NCBI GenBank assembly: GCA_002118135.1
Contig: BDIU01000157.1
Span: forward strand, 1 to 64,000
Direction of reading: 5' to 3'
Source: Trebouxia sp. TZW2008
Lineage: Eukaryota; Chlorophyta; Trebouxiophyceae; Trebouxiales; Trebouxiaceae
Length of the DNA stretch: 64,000 nucleotides
Part shown: positions 43,341 through 53,804 of the stretch, one piece after another
How the letters are laid out: every line of letters starts with the position of its first letter
Position numbering within the stretch: position 1 is the stretch's first letter
The notes under the pieces: model-generated
What the model saw: the letters and a program-made list of their open reading frames with translations, nothing else
The model's database searches: none
What the model was told of the DNA's origin: nothing
Program-made: the position numbers and the translations under genes

Positions 43341-46300
43341 TAGTGTTGGGTGCGGCAAGAAACACTGGTAACACCACAGCAGCAGCAGCTTACCTTGGCC
43401 TCCGGACCAATGCCATCAGCAAAGCGCAGCTTAGGCACAACACGCTGTGTGGTGACACCAGAAACAGAGGGAGCAGCCAAGGCAGGCTTGGCAGACGGGA
43501 CAAATGCCAAGGCAGGGGGCCGGATAGCTGGATGGATGGACGGGTGAACTGAGGGTCGTTTAGGAGATGCAGTGGGTTTGCACTTTGAACGAGCTGGTGC
43601 TGGTTTGCCGTCCAAGGGAAATTTATCACCTGGAATAGAAGAAGCAAACAAATTGACATGCTGTAGCCACCCAAACACTTACAGAACTTGCGTATCAAGG
43701 CGGGAGGCATCAGGAATACTGCAGGGAGGGTGAAAGTAGCAGGGTCATGGCAAAATTTTCAGCACAATAAAACGGCAGCATAGCTGATAGAGCAGAAGGC
43801 GCAGTAGCAGCATTTGCTTAAGCAAGCTAGAGATGGAACAGCCACGTGTATTGCCCTAGACGGGACAGCCCACCGCTGATGCTGTAAAGCTGTGTATGTC
43901 TTGGTCTCTGAAGATTCAGACTCATACTGCCAAGCCAGTGCATGTCGGCAGATGCATACCTGGCATGCTCTAGATCAAGTCTAGATAGCTCGGCGGCACA
44001 GCTTGCAGAGGCTTCATGCTGCCGATGAGATGCACACAGACTTGACATGCCTGCCAAGGTTGACGCAAGGCAACACACCCATGCTCACATGTGTCAAGCA
44101 CAGACCTGACATGCTCTTGATCAACTCCAGGCTGAACTCATGATAGCTCAGCGGCACAGCTTGCAGATGCTTCATGCTGCCAATGAGATGCACACACACT
44201 TGACATGCCCAAAAAGGTTTACACATGTCAAAACACTTATGCTCGCATGTGGTGAGCACAGACCTGACATGCTCTTGATCAACTCCAGGCTGAGCTTATG
44301 ATAGCTCAGCGGCACAGACTTGTTCTCTGCGTTTGCCAAGGCTTGCCTAGGTCGCCCCCCAGAGGCCCTCAGGGTGCCCCCCCAGGTAGCCCCCCTGGCA
44401 CTCCTAGCTGCCTTGCAAGCGTTAGAGTGGCGAGGCGTTCGCTTTGGCTCCTCATCCATAAGCCAAGCAGGAATGACGGAAGGTGCCACAGAGATTGCCA
44501 CAGAAGGTGCCATTGAACGTGCAGTGGAAGGTGCAGTCCTGGGGGTGTTGGCTCGGCTGGTGGATCTGCTGCGCTCCTTGGGTTCCATGTCTGTTTCCCG
44601 CACCATCTGCAAAACAGCAAATCGATATTTCCTGCATGGAACGTGCAGGCGTCTCCAGGTTCTGTGGTTGTTGCCAGGACCATCTGCACAACAGCAAATT
44701 GATGATTGCTTCATGAGGCTTGCAGACATGTCCAGACATGTCTGCTGGTTGACCTGCTGTGCTCCTTGTCTGGTTTCCGCGCCATCTGCATGTCAGCAAA
44801 ATGATCTTGGCATGACAGTTGCAGGCAGTGTGCATCAGCAAACTGATCTTTGTGCTGGACTTGGCAAGCATTCCCAGATTCCATGTCTGTCTCACGCACC
44901 ATCTGTACACTAGCAAACTGACTTTGCTACATTTTCTGCAGGCATCTGCAAGTCAAGTTACAGGCGCGGACTCTGCAGCTGAAGCAAAAGCAGCGTCACT
45001 TGCTAATGCATGACTTCCAAGTCTTTGTGCATGCTTGACAATGTTGTCAGGTGCTGCTTGATAAAGAGCTTGGGCGAGCATTGACAGCTGGCAAATTTTT
45101 GGTGCTTTGGCTCTTCTTGAACTCTACAGCAGTGCAGGTGCAGCCTGAACAAGTAGCTGACATGTGAACCCAGTTTTGCTAAAGTTGTAGAGGCCAAACA
45201 CACCGCTTACTTTGCAAGCTGCAGCTATGTTGACTGCCTCATGCACAATGTCAGTCATGCAACACTCAAGATAGGCTGAACACACATGTGTTGCAATGCT
45301 GTACTTGACCTATCTGACTATTTAGGTGTGTACTAATTAGTATGTACCTTTACATGTCCCCTCTGGATGAAGAAGAGTTCCTCGACTTCATTGCCTTGAT
45401 AGTAGACTACAGACCTTGGTGGGAGTACCTTTTCTGTCAAGACCACTGCCAAGCTTTCCACAACACTGGCAGGCAACACCTTGAAGACCGGCACCTGTGA
45501 ACATGCCCGTGCTTTCAGCAGCATGTGATTTGCTTTGACAGTAGAGCATCTTGTCTGCTATGAAGACTTTCTCTGTTACAAAGTTTTGTGGCAGGCAACA
45601 CCTTGAGGACTGGCACCTGTGATGCGGCTAGACACACACACACACACACACACACAATCTGGGGCAAAGGGCAGGATGAAGCAGGCACGTGCTGTACTTT
45701 CATGCACAGCTTGAGGTAGTGAACAAGCATGGACAATACATTTAGCTGGTCATGCAGCTGGACATGCTCAGCATCAACTTGTAGACACTGCACAGCTGTG
45801 GGATCAGTGCAAAGACGATTGCTTTGGCTTGACTCAAAGCTTGCTGCTCTGCTGCAACTTCTACATTTTGACGCCTGCAGATATGGCCATCTGAGCGCAG
45901 CAACAGGTCAACATGCACTGCAACAGCAGCAGCAGCAGCAACAGCAGCTTACATTCTTCAAGAAGCTGATCTTGCTCTGCAAAGTGTCTTGCTGCAGGGG
46001 CTGCAGGATGCGCTTGAAGTCCTTGATGTCCACCACAAACAGCTCAGTCTTCTGTGAGCAGCAACATGTGGCTCTCCGCTGTCCATGACCCTGCCAGCCA
46101 AACAAGTTCATGATGCTGCAGATCAGCCATGCATTGAGGCATGCTCTTTGAAGACAGAGCAAAGACTTTGTGGTGTAGGGCTGGCAGAAAATGCGTTGCC
46201 TCGATTTGATCTGTAAAAATCACCTTTGACTCAGGACATCTTACACTCACAGAGGAAGACCATCGTGCAACAGTGCAGTAGTGCAGGATACAGGTACTGC

Positions 46301-47426
46301 TTCATACAGCAATGATGCACAATGTTGTCATGATGTATCAACACTCGCCTGCATGAGCGCGAGCTCTCCAAATGAGGCTCCAGCCATGAGGTGCGCAACC
46401 ACCTTTTCAGCCTGCAAAGCAGGGTCACAAGCCCCTTCGTTACTGCCAGACATTGTTGAGCATTCCTTGACCTGAACTGCCTGTACAAGCTGCAAAGCGT
46501 TCCAATGGCATCTCAAGTATCGGCAGAGATCATCGCATTTTTGAACTGAGATCTTGTAATCACACACAACACAGCGATGACACCAGAGCCACGAGTTGCT
46601 TGCTTGCGGAGGAAGCACAGGCGCAGCAGGAGGTTGCTTGCAGAAAAGTGTAACAGCAGCAGGATCAGGCTTACTTGCTCTCCTGCGTCCCCTGCATCAT
46701 TGACGGATACATCGACAGCTCCAGTGAGAATGATGTAGAAGTGCTCGCCTGTGTCGCCCTGTCTGAAGATGACCTCTCCCGCGTCAAACGCAGCAAACCC
46801 CATGTGCTGCGTGATCCACAATGGGGGTGTTAACCTTTCATTTACAAGGCAATTTTGTTTGAGCATTTATGCCTCAGGGAATTGTGGCATGATGCCTGTT
46901 CATGTCTATTCACACTAACTGCAGAGCTTGCATTGTGAATGTCGACAGCGCAGATGGGATTGCTGAGGACTGCAAGACAATGCCTGTCAACAATGAAGGG
47001 CGTACTATTGACAGGAAACAAGAGTTTGGCAGTGCTGCAGTTGCTGTACGCATGGGCAATGCGACTGCGAGGTCAACACCGGAGCACGTACCTTGCACAG
47101 CTCCAAACGTGCTGCACGTGGCATGTCGACGCCATATCGCGACCATTTGGTCAGCGCATGCTCGATTTCCTCAACAACTTCAGCACCCCGCTTGTGAGGT
47201 CTGCGTTCAGACTTGTCATAAGTGGGAGGGCTCAAAAAAGAGCAGATTGTGCACGTGCGTTCATCGAGCACCATCGTGCTTACGGTGTCCGCAGCATGTC
47301 TCCGAGCGTTCTCATGCTGGCCCCTTTATGACCGCTTTCAGGGGTTTGTCCGAGCATCTCGAGCTCATCTGGACTGAGTGCTTTCAGCAGGGACGATGAC
47401 GCGCTGGTGACCGTCCGCTGGAGCAT
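40899..47426 (-). CDS. double cyclic-nucleotide-binding-domain protein, copy 2
   Basis: Twelve minus-strand exons: 47426-47284, 47200-47092, 46806-46675, 46411-46349, 46090-45953, 45494-45348, 44606-44264, 43629-43394, 42737-42606, 42074-41959, 41641-41519 and 41073-40899, giving 618 residues. Six exons have exactly the same length as in copy 1 (109, 138, 147, 116 and 123 nt internally, with related flanks), showing a tandem gene duplication. The first cNMP domain has HMGFAAFDAGEVIFRQGD and cassette FGELALMQGHGQRRAT. The second starts VLPASVVESLAVVLTEK, is interrupted by a long disordered insertion, and resumes at ADFFGDVSVLKCPIAQTTA, again without the cassette arginine. Exon 46411-46349 ends at a GC donor (GCGAGT), whereas copy 1 has GT there. 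Both paralogues begin with a similar leader ending in a DMLRTP motif. The KH-domain gene lies head to head. Confidence 0.88.
43301..43338 (+). repeat. CAG microsatellite
   Basis: An uninterrupted run of about twelve CAG triplets lies in the intron between exons 43629-43394 and 42737-42606 of cNMP-binding copy 2. It is not coding. Confidence 0.95.
43960..44345 (-). repeat. three-unit array of the end of a cNMP copy 2 exon
   Basis: The block coding for VPLSYHKLSLELIKSM plus about 95 bp of downstream intron is repeated with a period of about 155 bp. True exon end: 44264-44322. The second copy at 44106-44164 differs at only two positions over 59 bp and reads AVPLSYHEFSLELIKSM; the third, at about 43960-44010, is eroded to AAELSRLDLE. 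The linked tgcttcatgctgccaatgag intron sequence is repeated too. Confidence 0.93.
44595..44912 (-). repeat. four copies of a cNMP copy 2 exon start
   Basis: On the minus strand, sequences like CAG followed by ATGGTGCGNGA begin at 44902, 44785, 44683 and 44606. They read MVRETDMES, MARKPDKEH, MVLATTTEP and MVRETDMEP. Only the last continues into the conserved exon 44606-44264. Spacing is 117, 102 and 77 bp. Confidence 0.88.
45495..45660 (-). repeat. ghost copy of the start of cNMP copy 2 exon 45494-45348, beside a CA repeat
   Basis: Minus-strand sequence from 45616 downward reads VPVLKVLPAT, against VPVFKVLPAS in the true exon starting at 45494, each after a CAG acceptor. The copy then breaks down. 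A (CA)n run at about 45634-45655 lies immediately upstream. Confidence 0.88.
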
Positions 47427-47795
47427 GCTGGCCTGAGGCTATGCCTTCAAACGGCCAGGCTATTCCAGCGGACTGCTATAGGTAGACATATAGGTCAAGC
47501 ACAACACAGAGGTATGCGCGAGCGACGAGCTGCAAGTCAGGCTACAGATCGTCAACGCGCGCCGCAAGCAATCTTATGCACATGGCATGGGCAACCCGCA
47601 GTTTTTGCGCGTGAATCGTAAAGCATCGCTGCAAGGCGTGCCGAGTTGCTCTGAAGAAGAGCTGAAAGGCAAAAGTTTTATAGAAGGAATCTGGCTAACG
47701 CGGTTGACGGCGCGGAAGGTTTTCCAAGGCAAAAGCTAAGAGAAACGAGCTTAAGAAGTGTTTTGCAATCCGTCATTGCTCTTGTAAAAGCCAAG
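47427..47795. promoter_or_regulatory. shared upstream region of cNMP copy 2 and the KH-domain gene
   Basis: The divergent start codons are about 370 bp apart. The region is CpG-richer than the surrounding introns (for example cgcgcgccgcaag near 47558 and cggcgcgg near 47710), consistent with a bidirectional promoter. No specific motif was assigned. Confidence 0.55.
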
Positions 47796-50038
47796 ATGGC
47801 TGATGCCGACGCCAGCAGCGCTGCTCAAGCCATTGCTGACAGACTCGTTCAACAAAGCTCTGGAGATCAGGCCCCGGCAGAGGGCGCCTCAGAGCAGCAA
47901 GCACCAGAGGGCGAGGAGACGTTTGCGACAGCGAACAACAACAAGCGTCCCCGCGATGATGCGGCCGGCGTAAATGAGGAAGACCAGGAGCAGACGCGCA
48001 AGAGGGGTAGTTTTGCTGCACCTGAAGCAGAGGTACGCACAGCAGCAGCTAGCCTTTGTGCTGATTTTAGTTCGTTCTGCTTTATGCCTTGTTTCAGAAC
48101 TGCTGGCTCTGAAATTCCTAGGAGCTGAGACACGTCAGTCAGGCTTTTCTGACGGTCTGACCACTCACTCCGCTGCTTCTATTGCAACACAGGTTAACGG
48201 TACTGACGGGGCAGCGGCAGCAGCCGCAGCGGCAGCCGCAGTCGCAGCAGCACAGGTTGCATCGGCACCTCAGATGGCAGATGCTTACGGTCCAAAGACA
48301 GCAACTGTGCAGATTCCAGCCACTCTCGTCGGCAAAGTCATCGGCAAAGGCGGTGAGACAATCAAAAATCTGCAGAACCAGTCCAGGACTAGGATTCAGA
48401 TCGATCACACAGCTCCTGGTGACACCAAAACAATCACTATCACTTCCGAAAGCAACCCCGACTACCTAGAAGCAGCCAAACATCTTATTCAGCAAGTCAT
48501 CAGCGATGACTCCCCTCAGGGCGAGGTTCAGCGGTCGGTAGAGTGTCCTCCAGGCATTGTCGGCCGCATCATCGGTCGCGGAGGCGAGACCATCAGAGCA
48601 CTGCAGCAGGCCAGCCAAGCGTACATCGTAGTCGATCAGAACTTTCCTGAGGGTCATCCTCGCAAGGTGAACATCAGTGGCAGAGCAGATGCAGTTGAAA
48701 GAGCCAGCAGGATGGTGACTGAGCTTATCCAGGGAGAGCCTGGCAGTGCTACTGCTATCATACAGAAGGTAATCGACTTTGCAATAACACACCTTTACCA
48801 TATTGCAGATAGCACAGATTTGCTGTCAGTCACTAAGCTGTCTTTGTGCTGGTACTGACATTTCTTCTACTGGAATGTAGTATGGAGCTGGTGTTACTCG
48901 CAACTTGGACTGCCCCAAGGAAATGGTTGGACGTGTCATCGGCAAAGGTGGCGAGACCATCAAGGCCATGCAGAGGGAGTTTCAAGCAAACATCCAGATT
49001 GATCAGACCAGCCTGCCAATGAAGATCACCATTTCAGGGCAGCCAGCATCTGTTGAGCGTGCATATGGTGTAGTTGCAGAAATTGTTGCTGGAGGCAATC
49101 CTTACATTGGCGGTTCTGTTGGTCATGCAGGTAGTGCTCATGTCCTGGCATGCACCTTGCTTGTTCTGCTGCTGTTTAGCTCAATGGTCTGCCTGGCTTG
49201 CTGCATGTTGTGTGTTTTCCACATTCATTGCATATTGCTAACTTGCGTTCTGCCTGTGTTTGCAGATGGCATATGTGCCTTGGCTTTGCCACAGCACATC
49301 CTGCCCTTGTGGGTACAAGATTTCATGAGTGACAACAGTAGTGTCCAAGTCACAATCTAGCATCATCAGTCAGAAAGCACTCACAACTGTTTCCAAACCT
49401 GCAGTTCAAGCAGGTCTTGCACTTTGCTCATTTGTGTTCTGCCTCGTGTTGCTGACCGCATATCTTCACTGATCATTGCTTGTCACAGCACATTTTGGCT
49501 ATTGTGGGTACGAGTTGTCACAAGTCTCCATTCAGCATCCCAGGTCGTACAAAAACCTCACAATGTTTCTGAACCTGCAGTGCAAGGAGGTCCACGTGGT
49601 CCTGCCCCTGGTGCAGCCCCTGGCTATGGTGCTCCTTCTCCGTATGGTGCAGCCCCACAGTACGCTCAGCCCCAGCCTGCATACGGCGGGTACCCAGGCT
49701 ACCCCCCAGCAGCTGCTGGCCCCTCATACCCAGGCTACGGTGGTGGCTACCCCCAGGCAAACCCATACGGTGGATACCCACAAGTCTCGGCTGCACCCTA
49801 TGGCGGCCAGGCACCTTACGGTGGTGCTAGCGCTGGTGGGTATGACCCATACGGCGGCCCCAGCCAGCAAGCATACGGTGGTGCTGGCGGCTATGGTCAG
49901 CAGAACGCTCAGCCCAGTGCACAGCCAGCATCAGGCGGTGGCAGTCAGTGGCAGGAGCTGCAGGACAATGAGGGCAGATCATACTACTACAACCAGGTCA
50001 CCGGTGTCAGCCAGTGGGACCGCCCAGCAGACATGTGA
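47796..50038 (+). CDS. RNA-binding protein with three KH domains, Gly/Tyr/Pro-rich region and C-terminal WW domain
   Basis: Four exons, 47796-48032, 48193-48768, 48881-49130 and 49581-50038, join in phase to give 506 residues. KH domains carry the GxxG-type loops IGKGGETI (first), IGRGGETI (second) and IGKGGETI (third), preceded by VPATLVGKV-, CPPGIVGRI- and C-P-K-E-M-V-type strands, so all three should bind single-stranded RNA or DNA. The last exon encodes a Tyr/Gly/Pro/Ala-rich low-complexity stretch followed by WQELQDNEGRSYYYN and TGVSQWDRP, a complete WW domain with both Trp residues. The KH triplet resembles FUBP/KHSRP-type regulators of mRNA fate. The N-terminus has the basic patch NNNKRPRDD, a possible nuclear signal. 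An alanine run opens the second exon. Confidence 0.94.
49220..49600 (+). repeat. duplicated intron end and exon start in the KH-domain gene
   Basis: The block from about 49225 (tgcgttctgcctgtgtttgc) to about 49420 (aaacctgcagttcaagcagg) recurs at about 49432-49605 (tgtgttctgcctcgtgttgc to gaacctgcagtgcaaggagg). Both copies include a cctgcag acceptor. Only the second continues into exon 49581-50038. Confidence 0.85.
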
Positions 50039-52100
50039 GCTCAGCTGGCAGGAGCATCTGGCACCAGTCAGCGAGCATACCATCAGTAGCAGCAGCAGCA
50101 GCTCTTCAGCATTTAAGTGCCAGCAAAGGTCAGGCCAAGCTGCGCAAGTCATGCCTGGCTTGTGCAGAGCGTTTCATTGTTTTCCTACTGCTGTCACCTG
50201 CCTCGGCTGCTGGACCTGTCTGTGGAAGCTGTCCAATGCTTGATGCTTGACCTGGGATGTCACATATGATGTGTCAGATGCGCTTTGGTGTGTCAGATGC
50301 CTGACTGTCCTGTCAGATGCCTGAGCAAGATGGATGCCTGATTGCTCTGCCAGATGCAAACTGTCCTGAGTATTCCCAATTGTTGCAAGTTGGTGCGTGT
50401 CTAAGGTCCAGCAATGATTGGCTCTACTCTGTTTAGTGAACTCTTTGCGTTACAAAATTGATTTTGCACCTGTTGGGCATATTATTTGTAGTAGCTGTGT
50501 CTGAATTTTGAGGTCAGTGAACTGTTTGCTTCTAAGATTGATGCAATTCATGCACTTCTGGCACAGAATGAGGGTCTGCACATGCCCTGCGGCTGTGGAC
50601 AAGGCAGCTCTTCAGCAAGCACAAGTAAGGCTCAGCCTATTTGCTGATGACTTTTTGTACTGGACTTGGGAAATGACTTGAGCTCAGTCAAGCGCGTGCT
50701 GTACTGTCACAAGTGTCTGATGCTGCTTTAAAGCTATGCTTTAACAGATTGGTGTATGCATACGCTGCAAATGCATGCTCTGTAATCACAGCACTGGCAT
50801 TCATTATGCATGCATGCACTGTCTTGCGCACACAGCATTAAATGCGCAGTGCTGCTTTGCCTTGCACATACACCATCTACCTCAGTCAACAGGCCTGGTC
50901 ACTCTCAGCTGTAGCGACAAGGCATTCATACATACGAAGGCCTTTCAGCAAATGTAACACATGAGGTGCGGCTGGCATACGTTAGCTCGTTGATTGATGG
51001 TATTGCTGCAACGTGCACAACAGGTTGTTACCCGTCAGCTCTGGTCGTGACTGTGTTGTAAGTCGTGTTGCATCTTGTGAAACAGCATTTGCGACGTATC
51101 AAGTGACATCGATCTAGGCAGATTATGTGATGTAAAAGCTTTCTTCCGAAGGCCATGATTGAAGTGCTGTTTTCGACTCCTCAGTAATGAGCTGACAACG
51201 CAGGCATATCACAAAGATGCCCTCACAGGGCCAATCTGAATGCATAGTATCAGCTGCACGCTATGCCAGTCGTCCACAGGTCATGTTCATCAAGCATAGA
51301 CTGAGCGCGACTGCGAGCATGCAATCTGGCAGCGGCGTGAGACATGCAATCATCTGGTGATGTCATTTGCTAACACATATGTTGGTGAGCTGTCTGTTTA
51401 ATAATAATCAGCAGACTGCTGCGCTCCACGCACTATCTTGAAGATGTTTGCTCACTGTCAGCTGCATATCAAGAACGCTCCATGTCATCACAGGCCCTGG
51501 GGCACAAAATTCCGAAACACATTAGCCATGTCTGCTGTAAGCCAAGTGCTGGAAAAGCAGTGCCTGTCAATTCTACATCGACCAACAAACAAAACGAGTT
51601 TTGTTCACAACCTGTTGTAAATCTTTACAGCGCACAGCAAACAACATATACAGCATGCTGTCAGCTTCCTTTCTCAGGTCCTGGAGCTAGCGCAACACAA
51701 TAACATGATTGTGTGCATCGTGATTAATGACTAGTGCGCTGTTGCTTTCTTGTAACCAGGTCTGCTCTTCATTGCTGACAAGTACCTGGCTGCTGCTGGG
51801 TGCCTTTCAGGCATCAAAACCCCTAACCCCTGAGGAATTCACAATGTGGTGCTCAGCAGTGCAGTGATAGCCATGTGCATAGTGTCATAACATTATGCGG
51901 AGCCAGAGCTAGCATGGCCTCAACAACAAGCAGCTGATGTTAAACATCATGAAACTGTGGCTGTTGCAGCAGTGCAAAACGCATTGAGTGGAAGCCAGAT
52001 CAAGCAGCCTTCTGAGGTGTCTGTGCACGCAATCAATGCGCCTTTGCCTAAGTTATGCTCAGTGTGTATCATGAAGGCAAATAGGGGAGAAGGTGAAGCG
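50039..52100. other. about 2 kb without a supported gene
   Basis: This holds the 3' UTR of the KH-domain gene and the downstream side of the degenerate GST. I searched the minus strand for the missing last GST exon and did not find it. Short open frames here lack splice support or family resemblance. Confidence 0.5.
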
Positions 52101-52119
52101 CATGCACAACTGCAGGCCT

Positions 52120-53271
52120 GCAACCAGTCCTTTACTGAGATGCACCTCTGCGATTGTGAGGACTTCACCACACATGATGTCCACAGCAGTGAAATCATTT
52201 CCCAACAAGTAGTGTGTTTTCTGCAGCTGATGCTCAATGGTTTGCATGCGCTCAGCTGCCAGCTCAAACTCATAAGGAAGTACCTGAAACAGGTGCAACA
52301 GTAGGGCACGTGATACTCACTCATTCATCCATTCAACACACATGCTAGACAGGCTCAGCAGGCCCAGATAGGTACGCTTCGGAGCCGTCGACTGTCTCTG
52401 ACCCTTTTGGTCTTTGCCAACATGAGCCATGTAATTTGAATGTGACACTCTGAGTCAGTTCAAAACATTCCAAAAGCCACCCTGTGATGGTGCTCTGAAA
52501 CTGGAAGCCATTCGTGCTGTGCAGCAATAGTTGAGGGCTGCTCTCAAAAAGCGCTTGTATGTATGTCTAGCATACTAAACAGAGACGTTGCTGACAAGAA
52601 ACAGGGCAATGCGCATGGACCATGTAAGACCTCTTACAATTGTGTCAAATCCTAAGACTTGCACAGCTTATGCAGAAGGTGGTGAGCAAGTACCTCCTTC
52701 ACTCGTTTTTGCTCTGGCAACAACCTTGTGTGATGCACCAGCTCTGACAATGGTGGATTGAAGGTAGCCTCCAGAAACCACAACCACTGCAGAAAGGTGC
52801 CTGCAGTGTCACGACAAGCTTAGCAAGCGAGAAAGGCTGCAGGCAGTCACCCGTGATCTGCCCATCGCCTTCAGACCATGCAGCATTTAAGAGCTCGCTA
52901 TACCTCTATCTGAGGTGTTCGGCGCCGGCGCTAGTCTGCCGTTGCCATACCGTTCTAAAATGAACTGCATTATTGCACCTGACTCGTAGTAATACCTGCC
53001 ATCTACCTTGATGGCGGGCAGTAAGCCATTCGGGTTTTTTCGCCTGTACTCGTCAGACTTGACATCTGCCAAGTCCTGCAGGCGGCACGTGCACGGCGTC
53101 GGGCAGCAGCGCAAGATAGCTTGGAGTCACAGGACAGGCATGCGCTAGAAGCGTCGTACCGCGATGACGTCTAGATCGTACTCCCAGCTCTTCACACAAC
53201 CACACAATGCGCACCGAGCGGGTATGCCAGTGATGAAAAACAAGAAGGTCAGTCGAGCCCGTGCTCGTCAT
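52120..53271 (-). pseudogene. glutathione S-transferase with a frameshift, apparently lacking its last exon
   Basis: Four exon-like segments on the minus strand: 53271-53160, 53075-52904, about 52800-52694 and 52283 to about 52130. The first encodes LLVFHHWHTRSVRIVWLCEEL, the thioredoxin-fold start of a GST. The expected continuation EYDLDVIA is present but in another frame; the segment is 112 nt where 111 or 114 would be needed. The next gives DLADVKSDEYRRKNPNGLLP and ESGAIMQFILERYG, the glutathione-contact region with the usual E-S pair. Then come GTFLQWLWFLEATFNPPL and the helical YEFELAAERMQTIEHQL with FTAVDIM, the N-capping box region. The terminal helices were not found. Either a young pseudogene or a base error in the assembly explains the frameshift. 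Confidence 0.75.
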
Positions 53272-53804
53272 GCTATGATTCTTCGACGCAAAATTTATGT
53301 ACTTGCAACGCACGAATGCATTCTTAGGACAAACTTTTATTTTTGCTTTGTACGACACTGCTTGTAGACCATTAACGTCATGCGAGTCGAAACTGCAGCG
53401 GTGAACAACGTTGTCGAGCATTGTCGTTTGCGTGACACCTGGTTAGGTAATGCATGAACTCAATGACTAATATGAGTAAGGACATCATGCAATGCATCTC
53501 GACATGCAACTGCCCAGAGCGCGAGCTTCATGTTCGTTGCACGCACTCAGCATGCTCAAAACGAGCTCTTGGCGTTCAGGCATACCATCACATCGCCTCG
53601 CTGCACAGTTCTCGCACCCTCGCCAAGCACACTCCCCGGCTAGTAGCGCTGCATTCGGCTACCGACCAGGTCGGTTCTTGGCGTCACAGGTTCTGATACG
53701 TCTGTCATACAGGGCCATAACGATGCTCAATTTTTCGTGCAGTCATGCTCAAGCTTCACTCGCCAGGTGATGCATAGGTGCTCTGCAGGTCCAATATCTC
53801 TGCA
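53272..53804. promoter_or_regulatory. region between head-to-head GST genes
   Basis: The two GST reading directions diverge from here, with about 530 bp between starts. No promoter motif was identified. Confidence 0.4.

Noticed and set aside
49476..50243. 255-residue open frame overlapping the KH-domain gene's last exon
   Set aside because: It is the +1 shadow of the Gly/Tyr-rich exon, whose low-complexity codons leave several frames open. The frame with the WW domain and matching splice phase is the real one.
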